Shown here one piece after another: positions 15,158-16,994 of a stretch of 16,994 bases of DNA. The translations under genes were made by a program, and so were the position numbers. The DNA is from CAZLGO01 sp964559295. Lineage in GTDB: Archaea; Methanobacteriota; Methanobacteria; Methanobacteriales; Methanobacteriaceae. The stretch's first letter is position 1. Each line of letters begins with the position of its first letter. The notes under the pieces are model-generated. The model saw only the letters and a list, made by a program, of their open reading frames with translations, did not search any database and was not told where the DNA came from. The DNA lies in contig CAZLGO010000036.1 of NCBI GenBank assembly GCA_964559295.1, forward strand, positions 1 to 16,994, in the 5' to 3' direction.

Positions 15158-16012
15158 TTATCCCCCCATCATCTTTTTTGCGTGCCTTTCGACCATGGTG
15201 TTTGTTGTAACTGTTATTATGAGCACCAGAATTACAAGTACCGCTGCAGTTCCGTAAGCGTTTTCTAAGGATATACCTTCAGTTGCCAAAATGTAGAGAT
15301 GTAATGGAAGGGGTCTTCCTGGGTCGAAAACAGAAATAGGGACATCCAATGCTGCACCTACTGCAAATAGAATTGCTGCAGCCTCTGAAATGGCTCTTGC
15401 CATTCCGAGAATTACACCAGTGGTAATTCCAGGAATCGCGGCCTGTAATACAACTCTATATACAGTTTGCCACTTAGTTGCTCCTAATGCAAGGCTTCCT
15501 TCCCTGTAAGATTTGGGTACAGCTTCTATTGAAACTTCAGATACCTGTAGTATGGTAGGAAGAGCCATAAGAGCTAATGTAAGACCTCCCGACAGCAACG
15601 ACCAACCGAGACCCATAAAAATGACAAAGAAAGATAAACCAAATAATCCAAACACTATGGAGGGAATTGATGCAAGTGTTTCAGACCCAAATCTTATTGC
15701 TTTCACTATTATATTCTCACCAGCATATTCTGCTAAATAAATTGCAGCTCCAACGCCCAAAGGTGTTGCTACTACCACTGCTATGAGTGTTACATAGATA
15801 CTTGATACTATCATGGGAAATATACCGCCAGATCTACCAGAATTTATAGGCTCACTGAAAAGAAATTCTAAATTCACGACAGGCAAACCTTTAAGGAGGA
15901 TGTATCCTATTATAATTAATAATATAATTATTGTTAGAATGCCCGCTCCCCAAAATACAGTTTTCATGATTATTTGAGCGTCTTTAGGAGATATAAGTCT
16001 AAAACTCAACAT
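15158..16012 (-). CDS. pstA: Phosphate ABC transporter permease PstA
   Basis: One of two membrane subunits that form the phosphate channel. The product is 284 residues from the ATG at 16012, with about six transmembrane helices: the first at about 19-41, then a periplasmic loop, then helices between 70 and 270. The cytoplasmic EAA loop (EGSLALGATKWQTVYRVVL, about 171-189) contacts PstB. The frame includes a TTG one codon earlier (16015), but ATG 16012 is preferred because AGGAGG lies five bases before it. The gap to pstC is short, about 20 bases. Confidence 0.94.
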   Translation of the reverse strand: MLSFRLISPKDAQIIMKTVFWGAGILTIIILLIIIGYILLKGLPVVNLEFLFSEPINSGRSGGIFPMIVSSIYVTLIAVVVATPLGVGAAIYLAEYAGENIIVKAIRFGSETLASIPSIVFGLFGLSFFVIFMGLGWSLLSGGLTLALMALPTILQVSEVSIEAVPKSYREGSLALGATKWQTVYRVVLQAAIPGITTGVILGMARAISEAAAILFAVGAALDVPISVFDPGRPLPLHLYILATEGISLENAYGTAAVLVILVLIITVTTNTMVERHAKKMMGG

Positions 16013-16033
16013 CAAAACCTCCTAAGTTGATCA

Positions 16034-16909
16034 TCACAAATACCCTCCTCCAATTACAACTCTTTTTTTGTAGTGGAAATAATTGGCTACAATAAGAAGA
16101 ATCATTATAATGAAAAACAACACTATACCTGTTCCAAAAAGTGCATTATAATGAATTCCGGTTGCATAGCCCATTTCGATAGCAATGTTAGACGTTAAGG
16201 CTCTTACTGGATCTAAAATTGAGTGCGGGATCTGTGCTACATTTCCAGCCACCATAATTACTGCTAATGTTTCTCCTATAGCTCTGCCCATTCCAAGTAT
16301 GATTGCTGTTATGATTCCTGGAATAGCTGCAGGAAAAATAACATTCTTGATTGTCTGCCATTGAGTTGCTCCGAGGGCAAGCGATGCTTCTTTATATTCG
16401 TGTGGGACGGATCTTAATGCATCTTCAGATACACTGATAATTGTAGGAAGAATCATTACCGTAAGTATTATAGATGCTGTAAGCATACCAAAACCTGTCC
16501 CTCCAAACTGCTCTCTCATGATTGGAACAAGAACTATAAGGCCAAAAAATCCATATACAACTGACGGAATACCAGCAAGAGTCTCTACAACTGGTTTTAA
16601 GATTTTTCTCATTTTCTGGGGTGCAATTTCTGCCATGAATATAGCACAAAACAAAGATAAAGGTACACCCATCAGTATTGATAAAGCGGTTATACCCAAT
16701 GAACCTATTATCATCGCAAATACACCGAAATCTCCTGCGGATGGATCCCAATTAACCCCGAATATAAAATTCAAAACTCCATAACTCTCAATCGCAGGAA
16801 AACCCTCGCTGAAGATAAATGCTATGATTAACATAATTATTATGATCGATGAGATGGCTGTTATAAAAAGGCCCTTTTCTACTAGAAATTCTCCGATTCT
16901 TTTTGTCAT
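16034..16909 (-). CDS. pstC: Phosphate ABC transporter permease PstC
   Basis: The partner permease of PstA, 291 residues, with about six transmembrane helices (the first at about 13-34) and the EAA loop EASLALGATQWQTIKNVIFP at about 174-193. It contains ETLAGIPSVVYGFFGL at about 109-124, a conserved Pst permease segment also present in PstA as ETLASIPSIVFGLFGL. The ATG follows GGGGTG. It lies 46 bases downstream of the pstS tail on the same strand. Confidence 0.94.
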   Translation of the reverse strand: MTKRIGEFLVEKGLFITAISSIIIIMLIIAFIFSEGFPAIESYGVLNFIFGVNWDPSAGDFGVFAMIIGSLGITALSILMGVPLSLFCAIFMAEIAPQKMRKILKPVVETLAGIPSVVYGFFGLIVLVPIMREQFGGTGFGMLTASIILTVMILPTIISVSEDALRSVPHEYKEASLALGATQWQTIKNVIFPAAIPGIITAIILGMGRAIGETLAVIMVAGNVAQIPHSILDPVRALTSNIAIEMGYATGIHYNALFGTGIVLFFIIMILLIVANYFHYKKRVVIGGGYL

Positions 16910-16955
16910 TTAGCACCCCTAATCATGTTTATTATCATAGGTTCGAAAACCACAT

Positions 16956-16994
16956 CTATTTTGCAGGCACTACCTTCTCTTCTTTTACTATAGC
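16956..16994 (-). CDS. pstS: C-terminal end of phosphate-binding protein PstS (partial)
   Basis: Reading the minus strand from the window edge gives AIVKEEKVVPAK and the stop TAG at 16956-16958. Only twelve codons are visible. The position upstream of pstC, on the same strand, is where the substrate-binding lipoprotein gene pstS lies in archaeal and bacterial pst operons, and a basic VVPAK-like tail is plausible for it. Identity is inferred from context. Confidence 0.6.
   Translation of the reverse strand, partial: AIVKEEKVVPAK

Overview
The window looks like chromosome from an AT-rich, hydrogen-using methanogenic archaeon, most likely of the order Methanobacteriales. The basis is an MvhA-type F420-non-reducing [NiFe]-hydrogenase large subunit, the methanogen pyruvate synthase operon in the order porC-porD-porA-porB-porE-porF, archaeal-type Shine-Dalgarno (SD) sequences (GGTGAT, GGAGG) and TATA-like promoters. 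The assignment rests on gene content and protein style read by eye. A run of exactly 100 N (4538-4637) shows that this is a draft or scaffolded assembly.

Layout. (1) 1-1526, plus strand: the last codons of an upstream gene, probably mvhG, then mvhA; no mvhB polyferredoxin gene follows. (2) 1652-2734: a Roadblock/LC7-domain protein with a repetitive acidic linker and an unrecognised C-terminal domain. (3) 2735-3210: no intact gene, but decayed minus-strand reading frames that resemble a DDE transposase. (4) 3214-4137: nadA, quinolinate synthase for NAD synthesis. (5) 4128-6083: a patch of accessory character. It holds hairpin repeats ending in GTTGATCAAAAC, the assembly gap, a 47-bp tandem repeat, and an archaeal P-loop ATPase gene that lacks an orthodox start codon where its SD and N-terminal homology place the start. 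More hairpin repeats follow. (6) 6084-8779, minus strand: a three-gene operon of an archaeal dihydropteroate-synthase-like protein, a TtuA/Ncs6-type tRNA thiolase and a ThiS/MoaD-like sulfur carrier ending in Gly-Gly. (7) 8863-13475, plus strand: porCDABEF plus the alpha subunit of a two-subunit class I fumarase, in one tight operon. (8) 13472-16994, minus strand: the phosphate uptake operon (pstS tail, pstC, pstA, pstB, phoU) and a small two-helix membrane protein, convergent with and overlapping the fumarase gene.

How it works together. MvhA supplies electrons from H2. Pyruvate synthase uses reduced ferredoxin to carboxylate acetyl-CoA to pyruvate, with PorE and PorF as dedicated iron-sulfur electron carriers. 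Fumarase alpha sits on the branch that carries carbon from oxaloacetate towards 2-oxoglutarate in methanogens with an incomplete reductive TCA pathway. The thiolase and its sulfur carrier modify tRNA. Pst/PhoU handles phosphate. Most of the window is ordinary housekeeping. The least ordinary part is the repeat-flanked ATPase locus at about 4.1-6.1 kb.
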